This document shows, one piece after another, positions 45,116-54,537 of a stretch of DNA of 64,000 nucleotides. Made by a program: the position numbers and the translations under genes. The notes under the pieces were generated by a model. That model did not search any database, had not been told where the DNA came from, and was given only the letters and a program-made list of their open reading frames with translations. Each line of letters begins with the position of its first letter. The stretch's first letter is position 1. Origin of the DNA: Spongiactinospora rosea (lineage in GTDB: Bacteria > Actinomycetota > Actinomycetes > Streptosporangiales > Streptosporangiaceae); contig NZ_QMEY01000003.1 in the NCBI RefSeq assembly GCF_003315795.1, forward strand, positions 558,001 to 622,000. Reading direction: 5' to 3'.

Positions 45116-45331
45116 GTGATCAGAAAGCTGCGCCCCCGCGCCTACGACGAGGCGATCTACGTCGGGCACTACTTCCGCACGGGCGTCCCCGTCGTGATGG
45201 ACCTCAGCGCCCTGCCCGACGCCGAGGCCAGGCAGATGGTCGACTTCGCCGCCGGGCTCGTGTGCGGGCGGGGCGGCGACATGGACCGCCTCACCGACCG
45301 GGTCTTCCTGCTGCTGCCCGCGGCCCGCTGA
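45116..45331 (+). CDS. Minimal SepF-like protein (SepF paralogue)
   Basis: 71 residues that correspond to the SepF core alone: [40 protein letters not shown] and DRVFLLLPAAR align with the C-terminal domain of SepF at 2955. The membrane helix and acidic linker of full SepF are missing, so it cannot anchor to membrane by itself. It may form mixed polymers or oppose SepF. GTG 45116 is preferred; GTG 45101 adds five residues. It lies between the ABC exporter and hisI. Confidence 0.85.
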   Translation: MIRKLRPRAYDEAIYVGHYFRTGVPVVMDLSALPDAEARQMVDFAAGLVCGRGGDMDRLTDRVFLLLPAAR

Positions 45332-45394
45332 CCGGCCCGCTCATAGGGGCCACCTGTTGGGGGACCGCCCGGCCGGTGCGGCACAATTGGGGGC

Positions 45395-45745
45395 ATGTCC
45401 CTTGACCCCGCCATCGCGGCCAGGTTGAAGCGCGACCCCGACGGGCTGGTGCCCGCCGTGGTCCAGCAGCACGACACCGGCGAGGTGCTGATGCTGGCGT
45501 GGATGGACGACGAGGCACTGCACCGCACGCTCACCACCGGCCGGGCGACCTACTGGTCGCGCAGCCGCAAGGAGTACTGGGTGAAGGGCGAGACCTCGGG
45601 CAATCCGCAGTGGGTCAAATCCGCCGCGCTCGACTGCGACGGCGACACGATCCTGCTGCGGGTCGACCAGGTGGGCGTGGCCTGCCACACCGGCGACCGC
45701 ACCTGCTTCGACGCGGGCGCGCTGGCCGTGCCCGCCGCCGGATGA
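45395..45745 (+). CDS. hisI: Phosphoribosyl-AMP cyclohydrolase
   Basis: Monofunctional HisI (116 residues) that opens the purine ring of PR-AMP, the third step of histidine synthesis. Metal-binding cysteines are in [18 protein letters not shown] and [29 protein letters not shown] and [20 protein letters not shown] are signatures. No fused PR-ATP pyrophosphatase domain. The ATG at 45395 follows GGGGG; a weak -10 (CACAAT) ends seven bases before it. It is separated from hisF by about 10 kb of unrelated genes. Confidence 0.95.
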   Translation: MSLDPAIAARLKRDPDGLVPAVVQQHDTGEVLMLAWMDDEALHRTLTTGRATYWSRSRKEYWVKGETSGNPQWVKSAALDCDGDTILLRVDQVGVACHTGDRTCFDAGALAVPAAG

Positions 45746-45752
45746 GCGCGCG

Positions 45753-46367
45753 GTGACCGCCGACTCCCGGCGCGGCCTCGCGATCTGGGTGGTCGCCTGC
45801 GCGCTCGGCGCGGGCCTGACGCTGTTCGCCGCCGGACGCGACTGGGCCAAGGTCACCATGGGCGGCGTCGCGGGCGGCCCGGCGAGCACGGTGCCGGTGT
45901 CCGGCGGCACCCTGGTCCCGGTCCTGACCCCGCTCGCGCTGGCCGCCGCCGCCTCCGCCGTGGCCGTGCTGGCCACCCGCGGCCTGTGGCGGCGCGTGGT
46001 GGGCGCGGTCCTGGCGCTGTGCGGCGTGGGCGCCGCCGTCGCCGCGGCGACCGGCGTGTCGGCCGCGTCGGGCCCGGCCGCGGCCGAGGCCGCCGCCCGG
46101 CAGAGCGCCCTGGCGCTGAGCGGCCAGGCCGCCGCCCAGGCCGTCTGGCCCTGGCCCGCGGTCGCCCTGGCCGGAGGCGTGGTGCTGGCGCTCACCGGGC
46201 TCGTCGCCTGCGTGCGGGGCGGACGCTGGGCCGCCATGTCCGCCCGGTACGATCGCCCCGGATCACGGCGTGAGGCCGCCGCCTCCGGTGACCGCGCGAT
46301 GTGGGACGCGCTCGACGAGGGCGTCGATCCCACGGCCGACCCCGTAAAGCACGACAAGGAGAAATGA
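45753..46367 (+). CDS. Trp-biosynthesis-associated membrane protein (TIGR02234)
   Basis: 204 residues with four hydrophobic segments. The start (RRGLAIWVVACALGAGLTLF, AAGRDWAKVTM) and the pattern of segments match the actinobacterial family found in trp gene neighbourhoods. The C-terminal tail is soluble and ends near DALDEGVDPT. In many actinobacteria trpE lies directly before this gene; here hisI does, eight bases away. Molecular function unknown. GTG start at 45753. Confidence 0.85.
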   Translation: MTADSRRGLAIWVVACALGAGLTLFAAGRDWAKVTMGGVAGGPASTVPVSGGTLVPVLTPLALAAAASAVAVLATRGLWRRVVGAVLALCGVGAAVAAATGVSAASGPAAAEAAARQSALALSGQAAAQAVWPWPAVALAGGVVLALTGLVACVRGGRWAAMSARYDRPGSRREAAASGDRAMWDALDEGVDPTADPVKHDKEK

Positions 46368-46573
46368 TGGCCGGCAAGGACCCGACCAACGACCACGGCA
46401 GCCCGGCGGCGTGGACCACCGTGGCGATCATGCTGATCGGCTCGACCGTGAGCGGCCTGGCGCTCATCTGGGACTCTCCGACGATCTTCTTCAGCGGCCT
46501 CGGCGTGGTGGTGGCCGGAGGGATCGTGGGCAAGGTCATGCAGATGATGGGACTCGGCAAGCAGCCCGCCTGA
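46364..46573 (+). CDS. HGxxPAAW-family small membrane protein
   Basis: 69 residues with the family motif HGSPAAW near residue 12. Two hydrophobic segments follow (TVAIMLIGSTVSGLALIW; IFFSGLGVVVAGGIVGKVMQ). ATG 46364 overlaps the TIGR02234 stop as ATGA; ATG 46367, next codon, is better spaced from AAGGAG. The family travels with trp genes in actinobacteria, role unknown. Confidence 0.88.
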   Translation: MMAGKDPTNDHGSPAAWTTVAIMLIGSTVSGLALIWDSPTIFFSGLGVVVAGGIVGKVMQMMGLGKQPA

Positions 46574-46630
46574 TCCCCTCTGGTCACAACTTTCCTGCAA
46601 AGCGGACTTTCCGCGTATTGCTGCGGCCGG

Positions 46631-46658
46631 TTGTCGCTACGCTTTGCGCGCGTACTCT
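46631..46658 (+). promoter_or_regulatory. Likely promoter of the DUF4190 gene
   Basis: TTGTCG (46631-46636) and TACTCT (46653-46658) are 16 bases apart in the 228-base gap before the DUF4190 gene. The predicted leader is about 135 bases with no gene in it. Confidence 0.5.
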
Positions 46659-46801
46659 CGCGTGACCTGATGGGCCGCCTTCAGATCACGATCGTCACCC
46701 TGACGGTCGTGGCGGAGGTCTTCCCCCGTGTGGAACGGTTTACCAGCGGTCGCCGATTCGAGCGCACGGCCAGTGAAGCGCCGATCACCGAGGAGACCTT
46801 G

Positions 46802-47347
46802 ATGAGCTACGGCCATGGCAATGGCGGCTACCAGGACCAGCCGCCCTCTGACGGCTACGGGAACCAGCCCCCGTACGGCCAGGGGCAGCAGCCCGGTCCG
46901 GGGTACGGCCAGCCGGGCGGCTATGGCCAGGGCCACGGTCAGCCCGGCGGGCAGGGGTACGGCCAAGGTTACGGCCAGGGCCAGCCGCCGCCCGGTTACG
47001 GCGATCCCGGCGGCTACGGTCAGCCTGGTTACGGTTATGGCCAGCCCGGCGGCTACCCGCCGCCGCGCACCAACAACGGCATGGCCATCGCCGCCATGAT
47101 CGTGGGCATCGTGGGCCTGCTCAGCTGCGGCCTGCTGTCCATCATCGGCGTCGTGCTCGGGCATGTCTCGCTCAAGCAGATCGAGCGGACCGGCGAGGAC
47201 GGCCGCGGCATGGCCATCGCGGGCCTGGTGATGTCCTACATCGGGGTGGCGGTCGTGCTGGTCTACGTCGTGTTCATCGTCGGGATCCTCGGCTACGGGT
47301 TCTTCCTGTTCGACAACATGGCGGAGTCCGGTTCCCTCACGTCCTGA
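46802..47347 (+). CDS. DUF4190 membrane protein with Gly/Tyr/Gln-rich N terminus
   Basis: 181 residues. The first 95 are repeats of GYGQ/PGG-type units (YGQPGGYGQGHGQPGGQ), a cytoplasmic low-complexity segment. Two membrane segments follow with the DUF4190 pattern (MAIAAMIVGIVGLLSCGLLS; VVLGHVSLKQI; GMAIAGLVMSYIGVAVVL). ATG 46802 follows GAGGAGA. Function unknown; this type is abundant in actinobacteria. Confidence 0.85.
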   Translation: MSYGHGNGGYQDQPPSDGYGNQPPYGQGQQPGPGYGQPGGYGQGHGQPGGQGYGQGYGQGQPPPGYGDPGGYGQPGYGYGQPGGYPPPRTNNGMAIAAMIVGIVGLLSCGLLSIIGVVLGHVSLKQIERTGEDGRGMAIAGLVMSYIGVAVVLVYVVFIVGILGYGFFLFDNMAESGSLTS

Positions 47348-47376
47348 ACACAGGTCCGCGGGTAGTGTGAGGGGCG

Positions 47377-47829
47377 ATGACGGAGGTCCGGCGGCCGATG
47401 GCGGCACAGGGGGCGGGCAGGGGCCGGGGCGACCGGCCGCTCGCGGCGCTGGTCCCCGCCGGGGCGGGGGCCGCGGCCCTGGCCGCGGTCGCCTACATCG
47501 GGCTCGTCGATCCCGGTGAGCCCGGCCACTACCCGCCGTGCCCCTTCCTGATGCTCACCGGCCTGTACTGCCCCGGCTGCGGCACGCTGCGCGCCGTGCA
47601 CGCCCTGGCCCACGGCGATCCGGTGACCGCCTTCGGCCTCAACCCGCTGGTGGTCGCCCTGATCCCATTCGTGGTCTGGTGGTGGGGGCGCTGGCTCGCG
47701 GGCGCGCTGCGCGGCAGGCCGTGGCCCGCCGTACGCGTACGCCCGGTCCTGCTGTGGATCGGGCTCGCGGGCGTCCTCGCGTACTGGGTAGTGCGCAATC
47801 TTCCTTTCGCGGCCTATCTGGCGCCGTGA
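47377..47829 (+). CDS. DUF2752 membrane protein
   Basis: 150 residues, three hydrophobic segments. The DUF2752 signature CPFLMLTGLYCPGCGTLRAV (three Cys) lies in the first extracytoplasmic/re-entrant segment, followed by HALAHGDPVTAFGLNPLVV. Role unknown. ATG 47377 follows GAGGGG; TAGTGT at 47363-47368 may be its -10. It lies between the DUF4190 gene and trpC. Confidence 0.85.
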   Translation: MTEVRRPMAAQGAGRGRGDRPLAALVPAGAGAAALAAVAYIGLVDPGEPGHYPPCPFLMLTGLYCPGCGTLRAVHALAHGDPVTAFGLNPLVVALIPFVVWWWGRWLAGALRGRPWPAVRVRPVLLWIGLAGVLAYWVVRNLPFAAYLAP

Positions 47830-47929
47830 CCGGACCCGGGTGTGACCGCCCCCACCCTGCGGCCGGTCGAGTGCGCACAGGCCGATACCATCGAGCAAGC
47901 GAATCCGAGCTCCAAGGCGAGGAGATGGC

Positions 47930-48765
47930 ATGACAGTGCTGGACGAGATCCTGGACGGTGTGCGCGCCGACCTCGCGGAGCGGCAGAAGGCCGTCTCACT
48001 CGAAGACCTCAAGCAGCGCGCCGAGCGCGCGCCCGCCGCCCGCGACGTCTTCGCGGCGCTCGGCGGCGACAAGGTCTCGGTGATCGCTGAGGTCAAGCGG
48101 TCCAGCCCGTCCAAGGGCGCGCTGGCCGCCATCGCCGACCCCGCGGCCCTGGCCGCCGACTACGAGGCCGGCGGCGCGCACGTGATCAGCGTGCTCACCG
48201 AGCGGCGGCGGTTCGCCGGCAGCCTGGACGACCTCGCGGCCGTCCGCGCCGCCGTGGACGTGCCCATCCTGCGCAAGGACTTCATCGTGTCCTCCTACCA
48301 GTTGTGGGAGGCCCGGGCGTACGGCGCCGACCTGGCCCTGCTGATCGTCGCCGCGCTCGACCAGAACGCGCTGGTGTCGCTGATCGAGCGGGCCGTGTCG
48401 ATCGGCCTCACTCCGCTCGTCGAGGTGCACACTGAAGAGGAGCTGACGCGGGCCGTCGAGGCGGGCGCGCGGATCATCGGGATCAACACCCGCAACCTCA
48501 AGACGCTCGAAGTCGACCGCGACGTGTTCGCCGCGCTGGCTCCGAAGGTCCCCGACGGTATGATCAAGGTGGCCGAGTCGGGGGTCCGCGGCCCGCATGA
48601 CCTGCTGGCCTACGCCAGGGCCGGGGCCGACGCCGTCCTGGTCGGCGAGAGCCTGGTGACCGGCAAGGACCCGAAGGCCGCGGTGGTGGACCTCGTCACG
48701 GCGGGGGCGCACCCGGCCACCCGGCTCGATCCGTCGCGGGCCGACAACCGACCTGAGAGGCATCA

Positions 48766-48769
<4 letters not shown>
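47930..48769 (+). CDS. trpC: Indole-3-glycerol phosphate synthase
   Basis: Closes CdRP to IGP in tryptophan synthesis. Barrel motifs: [20 protein letters not shown] (catalytic Lys), [54 protein letters not shown] and [12 protein letters not shown]. Monofunctional, with no fused TrpF. 279 residues. ATG 47930 after GAGGAG. Stop overlaps trpB as GTGA. Confidence 0.96.
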
Positions 48770-50010
<1,241 letters not shown>

Positions 50011-50073
50011 CACCCGACCTTGAAAGGGGCGGGGCCGCCGCAGGCCCGGCCCGGTGAGAACGGACGCCATTCG

Positions 50074-50889
50074 ATGACGCAATCCACGACGACCCTGGCC
50101 TCGGTGTTCGGGAAGACCCGCGCGGAGGGCAGGGCGGCCCTGATCGGCTACCTCCCGGCCGGGTTCCCCACCAAGGAGGGCGGCGTCGCCGCGGCCTCGG
50201 CCATGGTCGAGTCGGGCTGCGACGTGATCGAGATCGGCCTCCCGTACTCCGACCCGCTGATGGACGGCCCGACCATCCAGGACGCGGTGCACCGCTCGCT
50301 GACCAACCGCACCCGCATCGCCGACGTGCTGCGCACCGTGGAGGGCGTGGCCGCCACCGGCGCCGCCACCCTGGTGATGACCTACTGGAACCCGATCGAC
50401 CGCTACGGCGCCGAGCGCTTCGCCCGCGACCTCGCCGACGCGGGCGGGGCGGGCACCATCACCCCCGACCTCACCCCCGAGGAGTCGCAGGAGTGGCGTG
50501 AGGCGTCGGCCAAGGCGGGCATCGACACGGTGTTCCTGGTCGCGCCGAGTTCCACCGAGGAGCGCATCGCGGCGGTGACCGAGTGCTGCTCCGGGTTCGT
50601 CTACGCGGCCTCCCTGATGGGCGTCACGGGCGCCAGGGAGAGCGTGGGATCGGCCGCCGAGAGCCTGGTCAAGCGCACCCGCTCGCACACCGAGCTGCCG
50701 GTCTGCGTGGGCCTGGGCGTCGGCACGGGCGCGCAGGCCGCCGAGGTGGCCGGCTACGCCGACGGGGTCATCGTCGGCTCGGCCTTCTGCCGCCGCCTGC
50801 TCGACGCGCCCGACGAGGCGGCGGGTCTGCGCGCGGTGGGCGAGCTGGCCGCCGAGCTGGCGGCGGGCGTACGGCGCAGCGGACACTGA
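50074..50889 (+). CDS. trpA: Tryptophan synthase alpha chain
   Basis: Cleaves IGP and channels indole to TrpB. The catalytic Glu is in DVIEIGLPYSDPLMDGPTIQ and the Asp in the ITPDLTPEESQEWREAS loop; YAASLMGVTGAR and CVGLGVGTGAQAAEVAGYAD are signatures. 271 residues from ATG 50074. SD is weak (GAGAACGGAC). A TTG at 50020 gives an in-frame extension with no family similarity. Confidence 0.95.
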   Translation: MTQSTTTLASVFGKTRAEGRAALIGYLPAGFPTKEGGVAAASAMVESGCDVIEIGLPYSDPLMDGPTIQDAVHRSLTNRTRIADVLRTVEGVAATGAATLVMTYWNPIDRYGAERFARDLADAGGAGTITPDLTPEESQEWREASAKAGIDTVFLVAPSSTEERIAAVTECCSGFVYAASLMGVTGARESVGSAAESLVKRTRSHTELPVCVGLGVGTGAQAAEVAGYADGVIVGSAFCRRLLDAPDEAAGLRAVGELAAELAAGVRRSGH

Positions 50890-50894
50890 CGGGG

Positions 50895-50912
50895 GCCGCC
50901 CTCCGCGGCGGC
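50895..50912. terminator. Short GC hairpin after trpA
   Basis: GCCGCC (50895-50900) pairs with GGCGGC (50907-50912). It lies six bases after the trpA stop and has no T-tract. The 187 bases from trpA to the MauE-like gene hold no other gene; TACTGT at 51023-51028 may be a -10. Confidence 0.35.
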
Positions 50913-51076
50913 TCTCCGGAGGTCGTCTGATACACCTGACTTGCGGGTCTTTGCCGGTCACAGCGGCAGGACTCGCAGGTCTTACCCCACTCTTATGCGC
51001 CCCGTGATCTCATCTATGCGGGTACTGTGCGCTTTCAGTCCGCCCGATGCAAGGACCACCTCCCCTTTAGGAGACC

Positions 51077-51664
51077 ATGGTGCTCGTGACATCAGAACCG
51101 CCCGCGTCGATCCGGTCGCGCACTGTCGCGAAGGCGCTACCCTGGGTGACGACCGTGGCCCGGCTGGTGGTCGCGGGCGTGCTGATCGTGGCCGGATGGC
51201 TCAAGATAGGCAACCCCGCGCTGTCGGTCCGGGCCGTCGAGGCGTACGAGCTGCTGCCCGGCGCCGTGGCGACCGTGGTGGGCTACGGCCTGCCTATCCT
51301 GGAGATAGTCGTAGGGGTGTTGCTGGTTGTCGGCCTGCTCACGAGGATCGCGGGCGCGATCTCCGCGTTGCTCATGCTGGCCTTCGTCATCGGCATCGCC
51401 TCCGCGTGGGCCCGTGGGCTGCGGATCGACTGCGGCTGCTTCGGCGGCGGCGGCGAGCTGGCGGCGGGGGAGGATCCCGAATACCTCTTGGAGATCGTCA
51501 GGGACTTCGGCATCGCGCTGCTCGCCGCCTGGATCACGATCCGCCCGCCCGGGCGTTTCGCGCTCGACTCCGCCCTCGGGCTGGCGCCAGATCGCGAGCA
51601 GTACGACCGCCACGACGACGAATGGGACGCCGACGAGGCTCCCGGCACAAAGGAGAACGGCTGA
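51077..51664 (+). CDS. MauE/DoxX-like membrane protein
   Basis: 195 residues, four membrane segments (TVARLVVAGVLIVAGWLKIG; VVGYGLPILEIVVGVLLVVG; ISALLMLAFVIGIASAWARG; FGIALLAAWITI). The motif RIDCGCFGGGG holds a CxC pair at a membrane edge, as in MauE-type proteins thought to handle disulfide redox. The next gene encodes an extracytoplasmic DsbA-like thioredoxin and overlaps it by one base, so it probably recycles that partner. ATG 51077 follows AGGAGA closely; GTG 51080 is also possible. Confidence 0.82.
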   Translation: MVLVTSEPPASIRSRTVAKALPWVTTVARLVVAGVLIVAGWLKIGNPALSVRAVEAYELLPGAVATVVGYGLPILEIVVGVLLVVGLLTRIAGAISALLMLAFVIGIASAWARGLRIDCGCFGGGGELAAGEDPEYLLEIVRDFGIALLAAWITIRPPGRFALDSALGLAPDREQYDRHDDEWDADEAPGTKENG

Positions 51665-52419
51665 TGGGTCGCAAGACCTCTGGTGACGCCGGAGCGCGCG
51701 AGCGCATCAAGGCCCAGCGCGAGGCCGACCGCAAGCGCGAGCAGCGCAAGCGCGTCACCACCATCGTGGCCGCGGCGGCCGCCGCGGTGCTCGCCGTGGG
51801 CGCGGGCATGTGGTACGCCGCGTCCAGCAGCCGGTCAGAGACCGCCACCACGGCGACCGCGCCGATCACCAAGCAGGCCGACGGCACGGTGGTGATGGCC
51901 AAGCCGGGCGTCGAGAGCCCGGTGCTCGACATCTACGAGGACTTCCAGTGCCCCGCCTGCCAGGCGCTGGAGGAGACCAGCGGCGCGACGGTGAAGAACC
52001 TCGCGGCCGAGGGCAAGGTCAAGGTCGTCTACCACCCGATCACGATCTTCGGGATGGAGCCGACCAAGTCCAACTCGGTCCGCGCGGGCGCGGCGGCGCG
52101 CTGCGCCCCCGCCGGGCAGTGGCTGGCCTTCCACGACAAGCTGTTCGAGGAGCAGCCCAGCGAGACCGTCAAGGGCTTCGAGCTTCCCGACCTGGTCGGC
52201 TGGGGCAAGGACGCCGGCATCGAGGACCCGGCCTTCGAGAAGTGCGTCACCTCCCAGGAGCAGGCCAAGGCCCACCAGGACTACAGCAAGCAGGTGCTCG
52301 GCTCCGGCGTCATCAAGCGCGGCACGCCGACCGTCCTGCTGGCGGGCACCGAGCTCAACGACACGGCGTTCAAGCCGGCGGATCTTCGTCAAGCCGTTCT
52401 CAATGCCGCCGCCAAGTAG
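51664..52419 (+). CDS. Membrane-anchored DsbA-like thioredoxin-fold protein
   Basis: 251 residues. A basic cytoplasmic N terminus and one membrane segment (about residues 28-55) are followed by an extracytoplasmic thioredoxin fold. The active site is CPAC in YEDFQCPACQALEETSG near residue 98, and the cis-Pro is in IKRGTPTVLLAG. The second Cys pair (AARCAPAGQWLAF, EKCVTSQ) is typical of DsbA-like insert domains. Likely forms disulfides in secreted proteins together with the upstream MauE-like protein. The start overlaps that gene's stop as TGATG. Confidence 0.88.
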   Translation: MGRKTSGDAGARERIKAQREADRKREQRKRVTTIVAAAAAAVLAVGAGMWYAASSSRSETATTATAPITKQADGTVVMAKPGVESPVLDIYEDFQCPACQALEETSGATVKNLAAEGKVKVVYHPITIFGMEPTKSNSVRAGAAARCAPAGQWLAFHDKLFEEQPSETVKGFELPDLVGWGKDAGIEDPAFEKCVTSQEQAKAHQDYSKQVLGSGVIKRGTPTVLLAGTELNDTAFKPADLRQAVLNAAAK

Positions 52420-52432
52420 ACCCCCGACACGC

Positions 52433-52438
52433 TAATCT
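52433..52438 (+). promoter_or_regulatory. Possible -10 element of lgt
   Basis: TAATCT lies eight bases before the lgt ATG. No SD is visible, so lgt may have a leaderless or nearly leaderless transcript. Confidence 0.35.
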
Positions 52439-52446
52439 CACCTGAC

Positions 52447-53598
52447 ATGCCCCTCGCCTCGATTCCCAGCCCGTCCGAGGGCACCTGGTACCTCGGACCC
52501 ATCCCGCTGCGGGCGTACGCGCTCTGCATCCTGCTCGGCATCATCGTCGCCGTCTGGATGGGCGAGCGCCGCTGGCGCGCCCGCGGCGGCACCCCGGGCA
52601 CCATCGTCGACCTCGCCGTCTGGGCCGTCCCCTTCGGCCTCGTCGGCGGGCGGCTCTACCACGTCATCACCGACTACCAGCTCTACTTCCCCGACCGGCC
52701 GATCGAGGCGCTCTTCATCTGGAACGGCGGTCTGGGGATCTGGGGGGCCATCGCGCTCGGCGGTGTCGGGGTCTGGATCGCGTGCCGCCGCCGCGGCATC
52801 GCGCTCAGCGCGATCGCCGACACCCTGGCCCCGTGCATCGCCGTCGGCCAGGCCATCGGCCGCTGGGGCAACTACTTCAACCAGGAGCTATTCGGCAAGC
52901 CCACCGATCTCCCGTGGGGGCTGGAGATCGACCCGGGCCGCGACGGCACGGTCGTCGGCGCGGACACCTACCACCCCACCTTCCTGTACGAGTCGCTGTG
53001 GAACCTCGCGCTGGCGTTCGTGCTGATCTGGGTGGGCAGGCGCTTCGCGCTGCGGCACGGGCGGCTGTTCGCGTTGTACGTCGCCGGATACACCTTCGGC
53101 CGCTTCTGGATCGAGGGGCTGCGGGTCGATGAGGCCCACCAGATCCTCGGCCTGCGGCTGAACCAGTGGACCTCGATCGTGCTCTTCCTGGCCGCGCTCG
53201 CCTTCTTCTGGCTGACCAGGAACAAGACCGGCGAGGAGTCGCTGGGCGAGCCGCCGGACGAGACGGCCGAGACCCCTGAGACGACCCAGACCGGCGATGA
53301 CGACCCGGCGCACCCGGGCGACCAGGCCGACGACGAGCCCGCCGCTGCCACCACGGCCGCTCTCAGGGCCGGTGATGAGGATCCGGCGCATCCGGGCGAC
53401 CAGGCCGACGCCGAGGAGAGCGGCACGGGCGCCGCGGGCGGCGCCGCCGCCGGGCGCGACGGCTCGCCCGACCCGGTGCACGCCACCGACCAGGCCGACG
53501 CGGAGGAGGCGGAGGCCGCCGCCCGGGTCAAGGCGGAGGCCGGCGACTCCGACGGCTCGGTACAGGTCGGCACGGAGCCGGAGGCCGGCACCAGATGA
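52447..53598 (+). CDS. lgt: Phosphatidylglycerol--prolipoprotein diacylglyceryl transferase
   Basis: Adds diacylglycerol to the lipobox Cys of prolipoproteins, before LspA (11029). The first 265 residues hold seven membrane segments and the Lgt signature region (AVGQAIGRWGNYFNQELFG; PTFLYESLWNLALAFVLIW; YTFGRFWIEGLRVDEAHQIL). The remaining 118 residues are a cytoplasmic acidic tail with imperfect repeats (DDDPAHPGDQADDE, EDPAHPGDQADAEE, PDPVHATDQADAEE). Such long tails are known in actinobacterial Lgt and appear dispensable to the core. 383 residues. Confidence 0.95.
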   Translation: MPLASIPSPSEGTWYLGPIPLRAYALCILLGIIVAVWMGERRWRARGGTPGTIVDLAVWAVPFGLVGGRLYHVITDYQLYFPDRPIEALFIWNGGLGIWGAIALGGVGVWIACRRRGIALSAIADTLAPCIAVGQAIGRWGNYFNQELFGKPTDLPWGLEIDPGRDGTVVGADTYHPTFLYESLWNLALAFVLIWVGRRFALRHGRLFALYVAGYTFGRFWIEGLRVDEAHQILGLRLNQWTSIVLFLAALAFFWLTRNKTGEESLGEPPDETAETPETTQTGDDDPAHPGDQADDEPAAATTAALRAGDEDPAHPGDQADAEESGTGAAGGAAAGRDGSPDPVHATDQADAEEAEAAARVKAEAGDSDGSVQVGTEPEAGTR

Positions 53599-53677
53599 TC
53601 GTGGGCGGTTCGCGCGGCCCGGCCGGGACCCACCGGCGGGGCCGCGCCGGCACCGGTGGCCTGCCGGTGCCCGGCGA

Positions 53678-54532
53678 ATGAGCAGGGCGCCCGCGCGCAG
53701 GCGTCGTCGTACCGCACCGCCGCGCCGCACTCCGCCGCCGGCGCCGCGCCGTACCCCGCCCCCGCCGCCCCTGGAGGAGAACGCGCTGGCCCGGTGGGGG
53801 CTGGACCACCGCCAGCAGCGCATCCTGACGATCATCGCGGTGACCGCGGGAGTGATCATCGCCGCGGTCGCGCTCACGTACGCCATCACCGGTCTCGGCG
53901 GCGGGGTGAGCGCCGGGGAAACCGAATCGGCCACCAGTCCGGTGCAGGCCAGACCGGACGCCTACCACGGCTGGGCCTCGACGCCGGTGTTCGCCCCGAT
54001 CGCGGCGCGCACCGCCGACGCCCGGGCCCTCACCGTCAAGGAGGTCTTCGGCCAGAAGACCCTCAAGGCCGGGAAGATCAGCCTGAAGCTGGTGGCGACC
54101 AAGCTGGACGGCGACTGCGCCGCCGCCGCGTGGGGCGCCCCGCTCACCGAACGGCTCGCCGCGGGCGAGTGCAACCAGGCGCTGCGCGGCCTGTACGCGA
54201 GCGCCGACAACCGCTATGTCGCCCAGTACACGCTGTTCAACCTGCGTGACACCGAGGCCGCCAACACCCTGGTCAACGACCTTGAGACCCTGCACAGGGG
54301 CGGCTGGGCCGCCGCGCTGCCCGCCGAGCGGGCCGCGATGCCGCGCGACGGGCACACCGAGGCCAGCGGCCACGCGATGGGCCACTACGCCGGGCTGGTG
54401 TGGATCGGCCGCGGCGACGGGGCCGAGCCCGCCGCGTCCGACGACTTCGTCACGCTCTCGCTGGCCGTGCGCGGCGTGGAGAAGTCGGTGTACCGCAGGA
54501 TCGTGGCCGCCTCGGGCACGCCGACGCAGTAG
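53678..54532 (+). CDS. Membrane-anchored extracytoplasmic protein, first of a tandem paralogue pair
   Basis: 284 residues, family not recognised. A very basic, Pro-rich N terminus (RRRRRTAPPRRTPPPAPRR) is followed by a membrane segment near residues 50-72 and an extracytoplasmic domain. Key shared features with the next gene: FAPIAARTADARALTVKEVF; two Cys (DGDCAAAAWG, AAGECNQALRGLY); and VAQYTLFNLRDTEAANTLV. C-terminal part contains GHAMGHYAGLVWIGR. ATG 53678 lacks a strong SD. It follows lgt by 79 bases and may be co-transcribed. No catalytic motif is apparent. Confidence 0.75.
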   Translation: MSRAPARRRRRTAPPRRTPPPAPRRTPPPPPLEENALARWGLDHRQQRILTIIAVTAGVIIAAVALTYAITGLGGGVSAGETESATSPVQARPDAYHGWASTPVFAPIAARTADARALTVKEVFGQKTLKAGKISLKLVATKLDGDCAAAAWGAPLTERLAAGECNQALRGLYASADNRYVAQYTLFNLRDTEAANTLVNDLETLHRGGWAAALPAERAAMPRDGHTEASGHAMGHYAGLVWIGRGDGAEPAASDDFVTLSLAVRGVEKSVYRRIVAASGTPTQ

Positions 54533-54537
54533 GAGCC

